Source: Bacillus sp. CECT 9360 (GTDB lineage Bacteria > Bacillota > Bacilli > Bacillales > DSM-1321). From it: a stretch of 62,309 nucleotides of DNA. Shown one piece after another: positions 8,787 to 19,015 of the stretch (position 1 is its first letter; every line of letters begins with the position of its first letter). The translations under genes and the position numbers were made by a program. The notes below the pieces were generated by a model, which had not been told where the DNA came from, did no database searches, and saw only the letters and a list, made by a program, of their open reading frames with translations. The stretch is from contig NZ_CAKKNA010000020.1 of assembly GCF_918741275.1 (NCBI RefSeq), positions 1-62,309 on the forward strand. Reading direction: 5' to 3'.

Positions 8787-9878
8787 ATGTTAAAACGCAT
8801 TATTCAAGCATGTTTCTTAATAATAGGCGGAACTCTGGGGATTTTTCTTATTCCTCAATTATTAACGATCGTACATGCGGATCATATTGCTTTTATAAAC
8901 AATCCTTACGTTAGTGCAATTTTAGGTGCTATTATATTCTATCTTTTTACTTTTTGGGCAGTAGATTATGTAGTGGATTTCATTAAATGGTTCGAGGAAC
9001 TTCTTGTAAAGGCTCCAATTACCGATATTATCTTTGGAAGTGTCGGATTGATCGTCGGTCTTTTTGTTGCTTTTTTAATTGGATATGCCTTGAATGCTAT
9101 CCAAGTCCCTATTTTTACTACGGTCGCACCGATTCTGTTAACATTGCTGTTCGGATATCTAGGTTTTCAGGTAGGATTCAAAAAACGGGATGAACTGTTG
9201 AATCTATTTTCCAAAAACAGCAAAAGGAAGGGCGATGCTCTCGATTCAGATGAAGTTGAGCCGGGCAGCAGCCCTATCAAAATCCTCGATACGAGTGTTA
9301 TCATTGATGGACGGATTGCAGATATTTGCCAGACGGGATTCCTGGAGGGAACCATCGTGATCCCTCAATTTGTTTTAGCGGAACTGCAGCATATTGCCGA
9401 TTCTTCTGATGCATTAAAAAGAAATCGCGGAAGACGGGGATTGGATATTCTGAACAGGATTCAAAAGGAATTAGCAGTCGAAGTCGAGATGTACGAAGGC
9501 GATTTTGAAGATATCCAGGAAGTGGACAGCAAGCTCGTAAAGCTTGCGAAAATTACAAATGGAATTGTTGTGACGAATGACTTTAATCTAAATAAAGTCT
9601 GTGAATTTCAGAACGTATCTGTGCTAAACATCAATGATTTAGCGAATGCCGTTAAGCCGGTTGTCCTGCCAGGAGAAGAAATGAATGTACAAGTCATTAA
9701 AGATGGCAAGGAGCAAAACCAAGGGATCGCTTATTTAGATGACGGAACGATGATCGTCGTAGAAGGCGGCCGCGATCATATCGGAAAGCGCCTTGATGTA
9801 ATCGTGACAAGCGTTCTGCAAACGTCAGCCGGCCGAATGATTTTTGCCAAACCTAAACTTTTAGAAAAAGCATTATAG
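8787..9878 (+). CDS. yacL: PIN-TRAM membrane protein YacL
   Basis: A 363-residue protein with about four membrane-spanning segments in the first 125 residues, a PIN nuclease-like domain beginning [12 protein letters not shown] (Asp168 is the first acidic active-site residue), and a C-terminal TRAM domain thought to bind RNA. Its cellular role is not established. The start is the ATG at 8787, which sits behind a strong AAAGGAGGTGA. In-frame codons further upstream would add an N-terminus lacking in B. subtilis YacL (about 366 residues). Confidence 0.92.
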   Translation: MLKRIIQACFLIIGGTLGIFLIPQLLTIVHADHIAFINNPYVSAILGAIIFYLFTFWAVDYVVDFIKWFEELLVKAPITDIIFGSVGLIVGLFVAFLIGYALNAIQVPIFTTVAPILLTLLFGYLGFQVGFKKRDELLNLFSKNSKRKGDALDSDEVEPGSSPIKILDTSVIIDGRIADICQTGFLEGTIVIPQFVLAELQHIADSSDALKRNRGRRGLDILNRIQKELAVEVEMYEGDFEDIQEVDSKLVKLAKITNGIVVTNDFNLNKVCEFQNVSVLNINDLANAVKPVVLPGEEMNVQVIKDGKEQNQGIAYLDDGTMIVVEGGRDHIGKRLDVIVTSVLQTSAGRMIFAKPKLLEKAL

Positions 9879-9881
9879 TAG

Positions 9882-10577
<696 letters not shown>

Positions 10578-10607
10578 GTAAGGACGGACAGAAAGGGAGA
10601 GAAAGCC

Positions 10608-11087
10608 ATGTTTCGAATCGGACAGGGATTTGACGTCCACCAGCTTGCAAGCGGTCGTCCACTAATTATTGGCGGGGTCACCATTCCATACGAAAAGGGG
10701 CTGCTAGGGCATTCAGATGCCGATGTGTTGCTTCATACCGTGGCAGATGCATGCCTTGGGGCAATCGGAGCCGGTGATATCGGTAAGCATTTCCCAGATA
10801 CGGATCCAGAATTTAAGGATGCTGATTCAGCAAAGCTTTTGCAGCATGTGTGGAGGCTTGTGAAAAAAGAGGGATACGTATTAGGCAATGCGGATTGCAC
10901 AATTATTGCGCAAAGTCCTAAGATGGCCCCTTATATCGAACAAATAAGAGCACGCATTGCTGAACTGCTTGACGCTTCATTAGAGCAAATCAATGTGAAA
11001 GCCACGACTACGGAAAAGCTTGGCTTTACGGGTAGAAGTGAAGGGATTGCCTCACAGGCAGTAGTTTTGCTAATAAAAGCGAACTAA
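10608..11087 (+). CDS. ispF: 2-C-methyl-D-erythritol 2,4-cyclodiphosphate synthase IspF
   Basis: IspF cyclises CDP-methylerythritol 2-phosphate with release of CMP. The 159 residues contain the metal ligands in GFDVHQL (Asp10, His12) and GHSDADV, and the substrate loop [13 protein letters not shown]. It is a trimeric zinc enzyme of normal family length. AAAGGGAGA precedes the ATG. Confidence 0.96.
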   Translation: MFRIGQGFDVHQLASGRPLIIGGVTIPYEKGLLGHSDADVLLHTVADACLGAIGAGDIGKHFPDTDPEFKDADSAKLLQHVWRLVKKEGYVLGNADCTIIAQSPKMAPYIEQIRARIAELLDASLEQINVKATTTEKLGFTGRSEGIASQAVVLLIKAN

Positions 11088-11178
11088 CCTCTCTTTACAG
11101 CTAAGTGCTTTATCCTGCCACATTTAGATGGTAGAATAGAACGATATTAGAGATGTAGAGCTTAGGAGGCGTCAAACG

Positions 11179-12633
11179 ATGAGTAGCGAAATTCGTGTTC
11201 GTTATGCACCAAGTCCAACCGGACATTTACATATAGGGAACGCAAGGACGGCATTATTCAATTACCTTTTTGCCCGCAATAAAGGCGGAAAGTTCATCAT
11301 CCGGATTGAAGATACGGACTTGAAGCGCAATATTGAAGGCGGGGAAGAAAGCCAGCTTACCTATTTGAAGTGGCTTGGTATGGATTGGGACGAAAGTGTC
11401 GATAAAGGTGGAGAATACGGGCCGTACCGCCAATCAGAACGCAATGATATGTATAATGATTTGTATAACCAGCTGCTTGAAAAAGGGCTTGCCTATAAAT
11501 GTTATTGTACGGAAGAAGAGCTTGAAGCAGAGCGAGAGGCCCAAATGGCTAAGAATGAAACACCGAAATACTCCGGCAAGTGCCACCATTTAACAGACGG
11601 TGAACGAGCTAAGCTCGAGGCAGAGGGAAGGAAACCGAGTATCCGGTTTGTTGTTCCTGAAGGTAAGGTTTATCAATTCCATGATATGGTCAAGGATGAT
11701 GTATCCTTCGATTCAGAGGGCATCGGTGATTGGGTGATCGTGAAAAAAGACGGGATTCCTACCTATAATTTCGCTGTAGCAGTGGATGATCACTTGATGA
11801 AAATCTCCCATGTTCTTCGCGGGGATGACCATATTTCAAACACGCCCAAGCAATTGATGATTTATGAAGCTTTCGGCTGGGAACCGCCGGTATTTGGACA
11901 TATGACTCTAATTGTGAACGAAAGTCGGAAGAAATTGAGCAAGCGGGACGAATCGATTATCCAGTTTATTGAACAATACAAAGAGCTCGGGTATGTACCG
12001 GAAGCCCTTTTTAACTTCATTGCCTTGCTCGGATGGTCTCCAGGAGGGGAGGAAGAAATTTTCTCCAAAGATGATTTTATTAAGCGATTCGATGCGGACC
12101 GTTTATCCAAGTCGCCGGCGCTTTTCGATAAGCAAAAGCTCACTTGGATGAATAACCAGTATGTAAAACAGCTTGAACTGGATCGCGTTCTGGAAATCTC
12201 GGTACCTCATCTGATTAAAGCGGGCAAAATAGCTGGTGCGAGTGCGGCTGAAAACGAATGGGTCCGGAATCTTGTAGCGCTTTATCAGGAGCAAATGAGT
12301 TACGGAGCAGAAATCGTCGAGCTTTCCAGCTTATTTTTCAAGGATAAAATCGAGTATGAAGAAGAGGCGAAGGAAGTTCTTGCTGAGGAACAGGTGCCGG
12401 AAGTTATGGCTGCTTTCCTTGAAGAAGTGAACAAGCTGGAGAATTTTGCGGCTGATGAAATCAAGGCCGCAATCAAAACGGTACAAAAAAGTACCGGCCA
12501 GAAAGGCAAAAAGCTGTTTATGCCCATCCGGGCAGCAGCGACCGGACAAACACACGGACCAGATTTGCCTAAGGCAATCGCACTATTAGGCAAAGAAAAA
12601 ATAAAACAGCGATTGCAAGACATTTTACATTAA
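11179..12633 (+). CDS. gltX: Glutamyl-tRNA synthetase
   Basis: GltX charges tRNA-Glu with glutamate. In Bacillus it also misacylates tRNA-Gln, which is corrected by GatCAB. The 484 residues carry the class I signatures HIGN (within [12 protein letters not shown], 11-22) and KLSKR (252-256), a zinc-binding region with CYCTEEE near 110, and a helical anticodon-binding C-terminus. AGGAGGC precedes the ATG. No T-box is seen in its 91-base upstream spacer, while one lies directly after it for cysE. Confidence 0.97.
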   Translation: MSSEIRVRYAPSPTGHLHIGNARTALFNYLFARNKGGKFIIRIEDTDLKRNIEGGEESQLTYLKWLGMDWDESVDKGGEYGPYRQSERNDMYNDLYNQLLEKGLAYKCYCTEEELEAEREAQMAKNETPKYSGKCHHLTDGERAKLEAEGRKPSIRFVVPEGKVYQFHDMVKDDVSFDSEGIGDWVIVKKDGIPTYNFAVAVDDHLMKISHVLRGDDHISNTPKQLMIYEAFGWEPPVFGHMTLIVNESRKKLSKRDESIIQFIEQYKELGYVPEALFNFIALLGWSPGGEEEIFSKDDFIKRFDADRLSKSPALFDKQKLTWMNNQYVKQLELDRVLEISVPHLIKAGKIAGASAAENEWVRNLVALYQEQMSYGAEIVELSSLFFKDKIEYEEEAKEVLAEEQVPEVMAAFLEEVNKLENFAADEIKAAIKTVQKSTGQKGKKLFMPIRAAATGQTHGPDLPKAIALLGKEKIKQRLQDILH

Positions 12634-12653
12634 CAGACAATAAAAAGTATAAT
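12624..12653 (+). promoter_or_regulatory. Promoter of cysE T-box leader
   Basis: TTTACA (12624-12629) and TATAAT (12648-12653) are 18 bases apart. The -35 overlaps the end of gltX. Confidence 0.65.
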
Positions 12654-12674
12654 ATACTAATAATCAATTAAAAC

Positions 12675-12953
12675 CCAGAATGCGTAGACGGGGAGAAGTA
12701 AAGACATGATGCTTTCAGAGAGAACCATGACCTGGTGAAAGTGGTTCAAGCCTCTCATGCTTGAAATGCACCCCTGAGTCCTTTGTTGAACCTTACTTAC
12801 AAGTAGGCGAAGGCGGCAATTCCTCCGTTATCGGGAAAAGAGTTGGGAATGAAATGTATCAGCAGGACTTTACTTGCGTGAGAAATTGCATTCCAAACAG
12901 AGTGGAACCGCGCGCAGTTAAGCGTCTCTGTCATTAGGCAGAGGCGCTTTTTT
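12675..12953 (+). promoter_or_regulatory. T-box riboswitch, cysteine specifier
   Basis: The leader has the T-box sequence AGAGTGGAACCGCG at 12899-12912 and a stem I with an AGAGA loop element. A TGC codon at 12767-12769, in the specifier context TGCACC before the closing GAG, decodes cysteine. A terminator (12922-12953) follows the T-box. Uncharged tRNA-Cys would pair with both sites and favour the antiterminator, which raises expression of cysE, cysS and the genes behind them. Confidence 0.92.
12922..12953 (+). terminator. T-box terminator
   Basis: GCGTCTCTG pairs with CAGAGGCGC, one G-U pair, followed by TTTTTT. Its 5' side is close to the T-box sequence, as expected for the alternative antiterminator fold. 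Confidence 0.9.
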
Positions 12954-13017
12954 ATATGGGTTTTAACAGTGTAAACACAGACTAAACAACTGACTAGGAG
13001 TACAGGAGGGGATAAGT

Positions 13018-13665
13018 GTGATTAAAATATTTAAAGAAGACATCGAAGTCATTTTCGATCAGGATCCTGCAGCGCGTAGCTATATTGATGTAATTCTTAC
13101 TTATTCCGGCCTCCATGCGATTTGGAATCATCGGCTGGCACATGCTTTATATAAAAGGAAGTTTTATTTTATCGCACGGTGTATTTCGCAGGTAAGCCGT
13201 TTTTTTACAGGCGTTGAAATTCACCCTGGCGCCCAAATAGGACGGCGTCTCTTCATTGATCATGGAATGGGGGTTGTCATCGGGGAAACGTGTGAGATCG
13301 GCGATAATGTTACCGTGTTTCAGGGAGTTACTCTCGGTGGCACAGGTAAAGAAAAAGGGAAAAGGCATCCTACCATAAAAGACAATGTCTTAATCGCAAC
13401 CGGGGCCAAGGTTCTCGGATCGATCATAATTGGAGAGAATTCAAAGATCGGGGCGGGTTCTGTCGTCCTTAAGGAAGTTCCTCCTAATTCGACCGTCGTA
13501 GGCATCCCGGGGAAAGTTGTCATCAGGGACGGCGTGAAAGTGACCAAAGACTTAAACCATACCGATTTACCGGATCCGACAGGGGACCGATTTAAAGAAA
13601 TGGAAAAGGAAATCGCTGCTTTAAAAATAGAATTGAAAAATTTAAAAAGAGAAAGGGTCAACTAA
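13018..13665 (+). CDS. cysE: Serine O-acetyltransferase CysE
   Basis: CysE acetylates serine with acetyl-CoA, the first committed step to cysteine. The 215-residue protein has an N-terminal helical part and a left-handed beta-helix (about 60-170) of hexapeptide repeats, with the catalytic region [12 protein letters not shown] and the acetyl-CoA loop [13 protein letters not shown]. The start is GTG behind GGAGGGG. It lies directly after the cysteine T-box and one base ahead of cysS, so supply and charging of cysteine share one control. Confidence 0.95.
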   Translation: MIKIFKEDIEVIFDQDPAARSYIDVILTYSGLHAIWNHRLAHALYKRKFYFIARCISQVSRFFTGVEIHPGAQIGRRLFIDHGMGVVIGETCEIGDNVTVFQGVTLGGTGKEKGKRHPTIKDNVLIATGAKVLGSIIIGENSKIGAGSVVLKEVPPNSTVVGIPGKVVIRDGVKVTKDLNHTDLPDPTGDRFKEMEKEIAALKIELKNLKRERVN

Positions 13666-13666
13666 A

Positions 13667-15064
13667 ATGGCGATAAAAATCTACAACACATTAACGAGGC
13701 AAAAGGAAGAATTTAAGCCATTAGAAGCAGGAAAGGTCAAAATGTATGTATGCGGCCCGACCGTCTATAACTATATCCATATCGGAAATGGCAGGCCTCC
13801 AATCGTATTTGATACGGTACGCCGGTATTTCAGCTATCGTGGCTATGATGTGCAATATGTTTCGAATTTTACTGATGTTGACGACAAGCTAATCCGCGCA
13901 GCTAAAGAGCTGGGAGAAGATGTTCCCACGGTTTCAGATCGTTTTATTAAAGCTTACTTTGAAGATGTTACCGCGCTTGGTTGCCAAAAAGCGGATGTCC
14001 ATCCGCGTGTTATGGAAAGCATGGATATCATCATCGAGTTTATTGAAACACTGATTGAAAAAGGCTTTGCTTATGAATCAGAAGGGGACGTGTATTATCG
14101 GACACGCAAATTTGATACGTATGGAAAATTATCTCATCAATCGATCGATGAATTGCGGATCGGCGCCCGGATTGAAGTCGGTGAAAAGAAACAGGATGCC
14201 CTTGATTTTGCCGTATGGAAAGCGGCCAAAGAGGGCGAGATATCATGGGAAAGCCCATGGGGCAAGGGCCGACCGGGCTGGCATATCGAATGCTCGGCGA
14301 TGGTTCGGAAATATCTTGGCGACACGATTGATATTCACGCAGGCGGACAGGATTTGGCCTTCCCGCATCACGAAAATGAAATCGCCCAATCGGAAGCTCT
14401 GACAGGCAAACCTTTTGCGAATTATTGGATGCATAACGGGTATATAAATATCGATAATGAAAAGATGTCCAAATCATTGGGTAACTTTGTGCTGGTGCAT
14501 GACATCATTCAAAAGCATGACCCGCAGGTATTGCGCTTTTTTATGCTATCCGTCCATTACCGTCATCCGATTAACTATAGTGAAGAGCTTCTTGATAATA
14601 TGAAAGCCTCCTTGGACCGACTAAAAACATCTTACCAAAACCTGAAGCACCGGAGCGGCTCGAGCGACGGCTTAACGGAAAACAACCAAGGATGGCTGGA
14701 TAAAATCATCAGCATCCACAAAGAATTTATTCAAGAAATGGATGACGATTTCAATACAGCGAATGCCATCTCTGTTTTATTTGAACTATCAAAGCAGGCA
14801 AACTATTACTTAATGGAAAAGAATACAGACAAGAAAGTGATTCAGGCTTTCATGGATGAATTTAAAGATTTGTTTCAGGTACTAGGCTTATCATTGGAAG
14901 AGGAAGCGTTACTTGATGACGAGATTGAGGATTTGATCCAACAGCGGATACAGGCCCGTAAAGATCGGAATTTCCAGCTTTCTGATGATATTCGCGACCG
15001 TCTTAAAGATATGAATATTATTCTTGAAGACACACCGCAAGGTACAAGATGGAAAAGAGGATAA
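13667..15064 (+). CDS. cysS: Cysteinyl-tRNA synthetase
   Basis: CysS charges tRNA-Cys. The 465 residues include the zinc ligand C29 (VCGPTVYN), HIGN at 38-41, a second zinc region with WHIECSAM and [13 protein letters not shown], and KMSKS at 266-270. It belongs to the cysE T-box operon, so cysteine starvation should raise both genes together. The next gene, mrnC, starts three bases after its stop. Confidence 0.97.
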   Translation: MAIKIYNTLTRQKEEFKPLEAGKVKMYVCGPTVYNYIHIGNGRPPIVFDTVRRYFSYRGYDVQYVSNFTDVDDKLIRAAKELGEDVPTVSDRFIKAYFEDVTALGCQKADVHPRVMESMDIIIEFIETLIEKGFAYESEGDVYYRTRKFDTYGKLSHQSIDELRIGARIEVGEKKQDALDFAVWKAAKEGEISWESPWGKGRPGWHIECSAMVRKYLGDTIDIHAGGQDLAFPHHENEIAQSEALTGKPFANYWMHNGYINIDNEKMSKSLGNFVLVHDIIQKHDPQVLRFFMLSVHYRHPINYSEELLDNMKASLDRLKTSYQNLKHRSGSSDGLTENNQGWLDKIISIHKEFIQEMDDDFNTANAISVLFELSKQANYYLMEKNTDKKVIQAFMDEFKDLFQVLGLSLEEEALLDDEIEDLIQQRIQARKDRNFQLSDDIRDRLKDMNIILEDTPQGTRWKRG

Positions 15065-15067
15065 GCT

Positions 15068-15481
15068 ATGCTTCCTTATCGGGATAAAATTGACGAAAAA
15101 ATTCTGGGGAGTCTCGCGCTCGCTTACATGGGCGATGCTGTCTATGAAACGTACATCAGGCATCATCTTATTCAAAAGGGGGCAGTTAAGCCGAACCTTC
15201 TACATAAAGAAGCCACGAGCTTTGTTTCCGCGAAAGCCCAAAGCAAAGTGATTCATTATTTGCTTGAGAATGAAAAGTTAACGGAAGAGGAACTGGCAGT
15301 TGTGCGCAGAGGAAGAAACGCAAAGTCGGGAACGGTTCCAAAAAACACGGATGTGCAAACATATCGGTATGGTACCGCTTTTGAGGCGTTGATTGGATAC
15401 CTTTATTTGGCGGAACAAAAGGACCGGCTTGAAGAAATTATCATTCAATCAATCCAATTCATTGAGGAAGAAGGGAGTTGA
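15068..15481 (+). CDS. mrnC: Mini-ribonuclease III
   Basis: Mini-III is an RNase III catalytic core without a double-stranded RNA-binding domain, and it matures 23S rRNA in Bacillus. The 137 residues hold the signature AYMGDAVYE with Asp23 and Glu27, and the second acidic site at Glu106 in FEALIGYL. The start ATG is three bases after cysS. The ribosome-binding sequence is weak (GGATAAGCT), which suggests coupling to cysS translation. Confidence 0.93.
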   Translation: MLPYRDKIDEKILGSLALAYMGDAVYETYIRHHLIQKGAVKPNLLHKEATSFVSAKAQSKVIHYLLENEKLTEEELAVVRRGRNAKSGTVPKNTDVQTYRYGTAFEALIGYLYLAEQKDRLEEIIIQSIQFIEEEGS

Positions 15482-15485
15482 ACCC

Positions 15486-16229
15486 ATGAGCGAAGAATAC
15501 ATCATTGGAAGAAACCCGGTGTTGGAGGCCTTGCGGTCGGAACGGGAAATCAATAAAATCTTGGTTGCTGAAGGCTCCCAAAAGGGCCAGATGCAGCAAA
15601 TCATCGGACTCGCAAAGGAAAGACAGGTTTTACTGCAATTCGTTCCGAAGAAAAAAATCGACCAAATGTCTGATGGAAACCATCAAGGTGTCATTGCGCA
15701 AGTAGCTGCTTATGCATACGCTGAATTGGATGACTTGTTCGCGCTTGCCGAAGAAAGAAACGAAGCTCCCTTCTTTCTTTTGTTGGACGAGATCGAAGAC
15801 CCGCACAATCTGGGTTCGATTATGAGAACGGCCGATGCAGCAGGGGTGCATGGGATCATTATTCCGAAGCGGCGAGCGGTTGGCTTGACGGCAACAGTGG
15901 CGAAATTGTCTACGGGCGCAATCGAGTACATACCTGTCGTGCGTGTAACCAATATGGCAAGAGCCATTGAAGAGATTAAGGAACGCGGTGTTTGGATCGT
16001 CGGAACAGATGCGAAAGGAAGCGATGATTATCGCAGCATGGATGGCGGAATGTCGATCGGCCTCGTGATCGGAAGTGAAGGAAAAGGCATGGGCAGGTTG
16101 ATAAAAGATAAATGTGATTTTCTGATACGCTTGCCAATGGCTGGGAAGGTCACCTCTTTAAATGCATCCGTCGCAGCCGGGCTATTGATGTATGAGGTTT
16201 ATCGCAAAAGACACCCGCTAGGGGAATAA
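15486..16229 (+). CDS. rlmB: 23S rRNA 2'-O-ribose methyltransferase RlmB-like (YacO)
   Basis: A SpoU/TrmH-family methyltransferase. The E. coli relative modifies G2251 in the 23S P-loop, and the exact target here is inferred. The 247-residue product has an N-terminal substrate-binding domain starting IIGRNPVLEAL, then the three SPOUT knot motifs: DPHNLGSIMRTA, GLVIGSEGKGM and LNASVAAGLLMYE. The start is the ATG at 15486 behind AAGAAGGGAG. Upstream in-frame codons overlap mrnC in another frame and encode nothing family-like. Confidence 0.92.
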   Translation: MSEEYIIGRNPVLEALRSEREINKILVAEGSQKGQMQQIIGLAKERQVLLQFVPKKKIDQMSDGNHQGVIAQVAAYAYAELDDLFALAEERNEAPFFLLLDEIEDPHNLGSIMRTADAAGVHGIIIPKRRAVGLTATVAKLSTGAIEYIPVVRVTNMARAIEEIKERGVWIVGTDAKGSDDYRSMDGGMSIGLVIGSEGKGMGRLIKDKCDFLIRLPMAGKVTSLNASVAAGLLMYEVYRKRHPLGE

Positions 16230-16230
16230 G

Positions 16231-16743
16231 ATGATGAACATTCTGTTGGTGGATGGTTACAACATCATTGGCGCCTGGCCGGAACTGAGAGAATTAAAGG
16301 ATCGGGATCTTTCGGCAGCAAGGGACCGCTTAATTGAACGGATGGCTGAATACCAGGCGTTTACCGGTTTCCGGGTTATCATTGTGTTTGATGCTCATTT
16401 CGTTCAGGGAATCGAGCGCAAATACGAAAATTACAAGATCGAAATAATTTTTACTAAAGAAAATGAAACAGCGGATGAACGGATTGAAAAACTGGCAAGC
16501 GACTTAAATAATATCAAAACGCAAGTTCATGTAGCCACCTCCGATTACACGGAGCAATGGGTGATTTTTGGCCAGGGAGCGTTACGGAAATCAGCGCGCG
16601 AGCTTCTGAATGAAATGAATCACATCGATAGGGAGATCGAAAAAAACGTAAAAAAAACGACGAAAAAAAAGCCTGCTTCCAAAATTGACCTGACTGATGA
16701 AATGGCTGAAATTTTTGAAAAATGGCGCCGAGGACAATTTTGA
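16231..16743 (+). CDS. rae1: Ribosome-associated endoribonuclease Rae1 (YacP)
   Basis: Rae1 is a PIN/NYN-fold endonuclease that enters the ribosomal A site and cuts certain mRNAs during translation in B. subtilis. The 170-residue protein has LLVDGYNII near the N-terminus (Asp8 at the active site), further acidic residues (FDAH, ETADERIE) and a lysine-rich linker before a short C-terminal helix. It starts ATGATG one base after the rlmB stop, and is the last gene of the cysE operon by spacing. Confidence 0.92.
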   Translation: MMNILLVDGYNIIGAWPELRELKDRDLSAARDRLIERMAEYQAFTGFRVIIVFDAHFVQGIERKYENYKIEIIFTKENETADERIEKLASDLNNIKTQVHVATSDYTEQWVIFGQGALRKSARELLNEMNHIDREIEKNVKKTTKKKPASKIDLTDEMAEIFEKWRRGQF

Positions 16744-16747
16744 CCTG

Positions 16748-16777
16748 TTGACGTCTAAAAATTTTCTACTGTATAAT
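16748..16777 (+). promoter_or_regulatory. Promoter of sigH
   Basis: TTGACG (16748-16753) and TATAAT (16772-16777) with an 18-base spacer form a sigma-A-type promoter just after rae1. In B. subtilis the sigH promoter is sigma-A dependent and AbrB repressed. No AbrB site can be read from sequence alone. Confidence 0.7.
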
Positions 16778-16814
16778 ATTTCTATCTATATGTGTACGGT
16801 CAGGGGGATATAAC

Positions 16815-17465
16815 ATGGGTGTCAACTTCGGAATGAAACTGAACGACAAGTACTTGCAGGTAGAAGATGAAGGGCTGGTAGACTTAGTGCACAAAGGCGA
16901 CACCGAGGCATTGGACTATTTAATCCATAAATACCGCAATTTTGTGAGAGCGAAAGCGCGTACTTATTTCCTGATCGGCGCTGACAAGGAAGACATCGTT
17001 CAGGAAGGCATGATTGGCCTTTACAAAGCTATCCGCGATTTTAAAGGGGACAAGCTTTCTTCCTTCAAGGCCTTTGCCGAGCTTTGTATCACCAGGCAAA
17101 TCATTACGGCTATCAAGACAGCCACGAGGCAAAAACATATCCCTCTTAATTCTTATGTCTCTCTGGACAAGCCTATATACGATGAAGAATCTGACAGGAC
17201 GTTGATGGATGTGATTTCAGGCGCAAAAATACTCGATCCGGAAGCGCTGATCATCAACCAGGAAGAGTTCGATGATATTGAATTGAAAATGGCAGAGCTA
17301 TTGAGTGATCTCGAACGAAAAGTTCTCGCCTTATACCTTGACGGACAGTCGTATCAGGAAATTTCCGCGGAGTTGAACCGCCATGTGAAATCGATCGATA
17401 ATGCTCTCCAGCGTGTAAAAAGAAAACTGGAGCGCTATCTGGAAGTTAGAGAGATTACCCAGTAA
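16815..17465 (+). CDS. sigH: RNA polymerase sigma-H factor
   Basis: Sigma-H directs genes of the transition state and of early sporulation (spo0A, spo0F, spoIIA). The 216-residue protein is highly similar to the B. subtilis factor. Region 2 includes YLIHKYRNFVRAKAR and DIVQEGMIGLYKAI, and region 4 ends in the helix-turn-helix SYQEISAELNRH. Its N-terminal dozen residues are the only clearly variable part. It has its own promoter, and the two-hairpin elements at 17468-17625 separate it from rpmGB. Confidence 0.96.
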   Translation: MGVNFGMKLNDKYLQVEDEGLVDLVHKGDTEALDYLIHKYRNFVRAKARTYFLIGADKEDIVQEGMIGLYKAIRDFKGDKLSSFKAFAELCITRQIITAIKTATRQKHIPLNSYVSLDKPIYDEESDRTLMDVISGAKILDPEALIINQEEFDDIELKMAELLSDLERKVLALYLDGQSYQEISAELNRHVKSIDNALQRVKRKLERYLEVREITQ

Positions 17466-17467
17466 CC

Positions 17468-17540
17468 CGTGGGACTTGCCCGGGATGGGCTGGCATCGGC
17501 GCAAGACATACCGACATGGCAGGTTTTAGTCGATGGCCCA
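17468..17540 (+). repeat. Two-hairpin element, unit B1
   Basis: First palindrome GCCC-GGGAT-GGGC (17478-17490), outer arm CATCGGC (17494-17500), a weakened inner part, then GGTTTTA and closing arm GTCGATG (17529-17535), one G-U pair. This is the most degraded inner hairpin of the seven copies. Confidence 0.65.
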
Positions 17541-17555
17541 ACAACAGGGCGCTTC

Positions 17556-17625
17556 CGCTTAGGCCCACAGGATGTGGGTCATGAAGGCGTTGCCACAGGA
17601 CGTGGCGAACTTAGCCTTCGTTCCT
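17556..17625 (+). repeat. Two-hairpin element, unit B2
   Basis: Palindrome CCCACA-GGA-TGTGGG (17564-17578), TCAT, outer arm GAAGGC (17583-17588), GTT, inner palindrome GCCACAGGACGTGGC (17592-17606), GAACTTA, closing arm GCCTTC (17614-17619). It is close to unit A1 at the left end. It ends ten bases before the rpmGB -35 box. Confidence 0.8.
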
Positions 17626-17634
17626 TTCTAGTGA

Positions 17635-17663
17635 TTGACAATAAAAGTAAGCCGTGATAAAGT
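17635..17663 (+). promoter_or_regulatory. Promoter of rpmGB-secE
   Basis: TTGACA (17635-17640), 17 bases, TAAAGT (17658-17663). Confidence 0.5.
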
Positions 17664-17696
17664 TTGAAGGGCGTACGAAAGTGGCAGGTGTATAAT

Positions 17697-17846
17697 ATGA
17701 GAAAGAAGATTATTTTGGCTTGCACAGACTGCGGCTCAAGAAACTACAGTTCTGAAAGCAATAAGGATTCTCGTGCGGAACGCCTTGAGATCAAGAAGTT
17801 TTGCAGTACTTGTAACGCCCATACTATGCATAAAGAAACCAAGTAA
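17697..17846 (+). CDS. rpmGB: 50S ribosomal protein L33 (zinc-ribbon form)
   Basis: A 49-residue L33 with cysteine pairs C9/C12 and C36/C39, the zinc-binding C+ type. L33 sits at the 50S E site. Bacillus genomes often carry several L33 genes, and the copy before secE is rpmGB. The ATG at 17697 gives the family length. An in-frame ATG further upstream would add eleven unrelated residues. It shares a promoter with secE, 56 bases downstream. Confidence 0.92.
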   Translation: MRKKIILACTDCGSRNYSSESNKDSRAERLEIKKFCSTCNAHTMHKETK

Positions 17847-17902
17847 TCCTTATAATAGAAGATTCGCAGAAGCTTTCCATAAAGCAGTTGGAGGTTACAT
17901 TC

Positions 17903-18076
17903 ATGATGGACTTTTTCCGTGGCGTAGTCCGCGAGATGAAAAAAGTAAGCTGGCCAAAAAGAAAAGAGCTTACAAGGTATACGATTATCGTTATCACAAC
18001 CGTTGCCTTTATGGCTGTATTTTTTGCGGTGATAGATTTAGGCATTTCTGAATTAATTCGATTAGTTCTTGAATAA
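17903..18076 (+). CDS. secE: Preprotein translocase subunit SecE
   Basis: SecE is the clamp subunit of the SecYEG channel. The 57-residue protein has the conserved amphipathic segment EMKKVSWPKRKE (11-22) and one membrane helix (about 27-51), the minimal form found in Firmicutes. The ATG at 17903 stands eight bases after GGAGG. Its partner secY lies in the spc cluster at 44191. Confidence 0.95.
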   Translation: MMDFFRGVVREMKKVSWPKRKELTRYTIIVITTVAFMAVFFAVIDLGISELIRLVLE

Positions 18077-18099
18077 GAGATTCGAAAATAAGGTATAAT
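18069..18099 (+). promoter_or_regulatory. Possible promoter before nusG
   Basis: TTGAAT (18069-18074) and TATAAT (18094-18099), with a long 19-base spacer, overlap the end of secE. Confidence 0.35.
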
Positions 18100-18129
18100 G
18101 GTGATAGAATAATAAGTAACACCACCGAA

Positions 18130-18149
18130 GGCCCGGAAACGGGTTTTTT
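18130..18149 (+). terminator. Short terminator-like hairpin in nusG leader
   Basis: CCCG-GAAA-CGGG followed by TTTTTT. The stem is only four pairs with a stable tetraloop, so termination would be partial. It lies between the possible promoter and nusG and may attenuate. Confidence 0.45.
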
Positions 18150-18304
18150 AATTTGTCTTTTTTGGATGTGCCGAGTTCTGGAGAATATGTCCACAGCAAA
18201 TAATGATCATTATTTATTATCAAGCCTTTTGAAAATGATAGCTCGGGTAAAGCCTCACAAAAAGAAAAAGCACGGGGAGGGAAGGACTTTTAGGGTCCTA
18301 ACAA

Positions 18305-18838
18305 ATGGAGAAAAATTGGTATGTCGTTCATACTTATTCAGGCTATGAAAATAAGGTGAAAACAAATCTGGAAAAACGTGTGGAAACGATGGGTATGCAA
18401 GATAAAATTTTCCGCGTTGTCGTTCCGGAAGAAGAAGAAACAGAAATGAAAGACGGCAAAAAGAAAGTAACGAAAAAGAAAGTATTTCCTGGATATGTGC
18501 TCGTGGAAATTATTATGACTGATGATTCCTGGTATGTTGTCCGTAATACACCAGGTGTAACCGGGTTTGTTGGTTCAGCTGGTTCCGGTTCCAAGCCGAC
18601 AGCGCTTCTTCCTGATGAAGTGGAAATGGTGCTTAGACGTATGGGCATGGACGAGAAAAGAGTTGAAGTAGACTTTATTCTGGGAGATACGGTACAAGTC
18701 AAAGAGGGCCCATTCGCAAACTTTACGGGGTCTGTTGAAGAACTCGATATAGATAAGAGCAAGATTAAAGTCTTGGTTAATATGTTTGGACGGGATACTC
18801 CGGTTGAACTGGACTTCAGTCAGGTGGAAAAAATATAA
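18305..18838 (+). CDS. nusG: Transcription elongation factor NusG
   Basis: NusG binds RNA polymerase, promotes sequence-specific pausing in Bacillus, and links polymerase to ribosomal protein S10. The 177 residues comprise the NGN domain (WYVVHTYSGYE from residue 5, and FPGYVLVE) and a C-terminal KOW domain (DTVQVKEGPFANFTG). A charged insert KDGKKKVTKKK lies near 50-60, as in B. subtilis. The best Shine-Dalgarno sequence is about 22 bases upstream with a small hairpin between it and the ATG. Confidence 0.96.
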   Translation: MEKNWYVVHTYSGYENKVKTNLEKRVETMGMQDKIFRVVVPEEEETEMKDGKKKVTKKKVFPGYVLVEIIMTDDSWYVVRNTPGVTGFVGSAGSGSKPTALLPDEVEMVLRRMGMDEKRVEVDFILGDTVQVKEGPFANFTGSVEELDIDKSKIKVLVNMFGRDTPVELDFSQVEKI

Positions 18839-18850
18839 ATCCGAAATAAC

Positions 18851-18879
18851 TTGATATTGAGTTCAATAAATGTTAATAT
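18851..18879 (+). promoter_or_regulatory. Promoter of rplK-rplA
   Basis: TTGATA (18851-18856), 17 bases, TAATAT (18874-18879) with a TGT extension of the -10. Confidence 0.55.
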
Positions 18880-18960
18880 TTCAAAGGTCAGTATGTCTCC
18901 AGACAGACACCTGAACGATTATGCAATATTCTTTATTTAATATATAAAGAATCAAGATGA

Positions 18961-18989
18961 GTGGGAGGGTTTCAAGCCCTATTACCACA
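18961..18989 (+). promoter_or_regulatory. Leader motif, possible L1 mRNA-binding site
   Basis: GTGGGAGG and ACCACA are separated by 15 bases. The same pair recurs before rplA (19496-19522). GTGG/CCAC can pair and leave GAGG in an internal loop, the general shape of L1 sites. This is inference from shape and recurrence. Confidence 0.4.
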
Positions 18990-19015
18990 TCACGGACGAT
19001 AAGGAGGTGTGTCTC

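Noticed and set aside
15393..15485. Longer N-terminus for RlmB
   Set aside because: The extension overlaps mrnC in a different frame and does not resemble the family. The ATG at 15486 has a proper ribosome-binding site.
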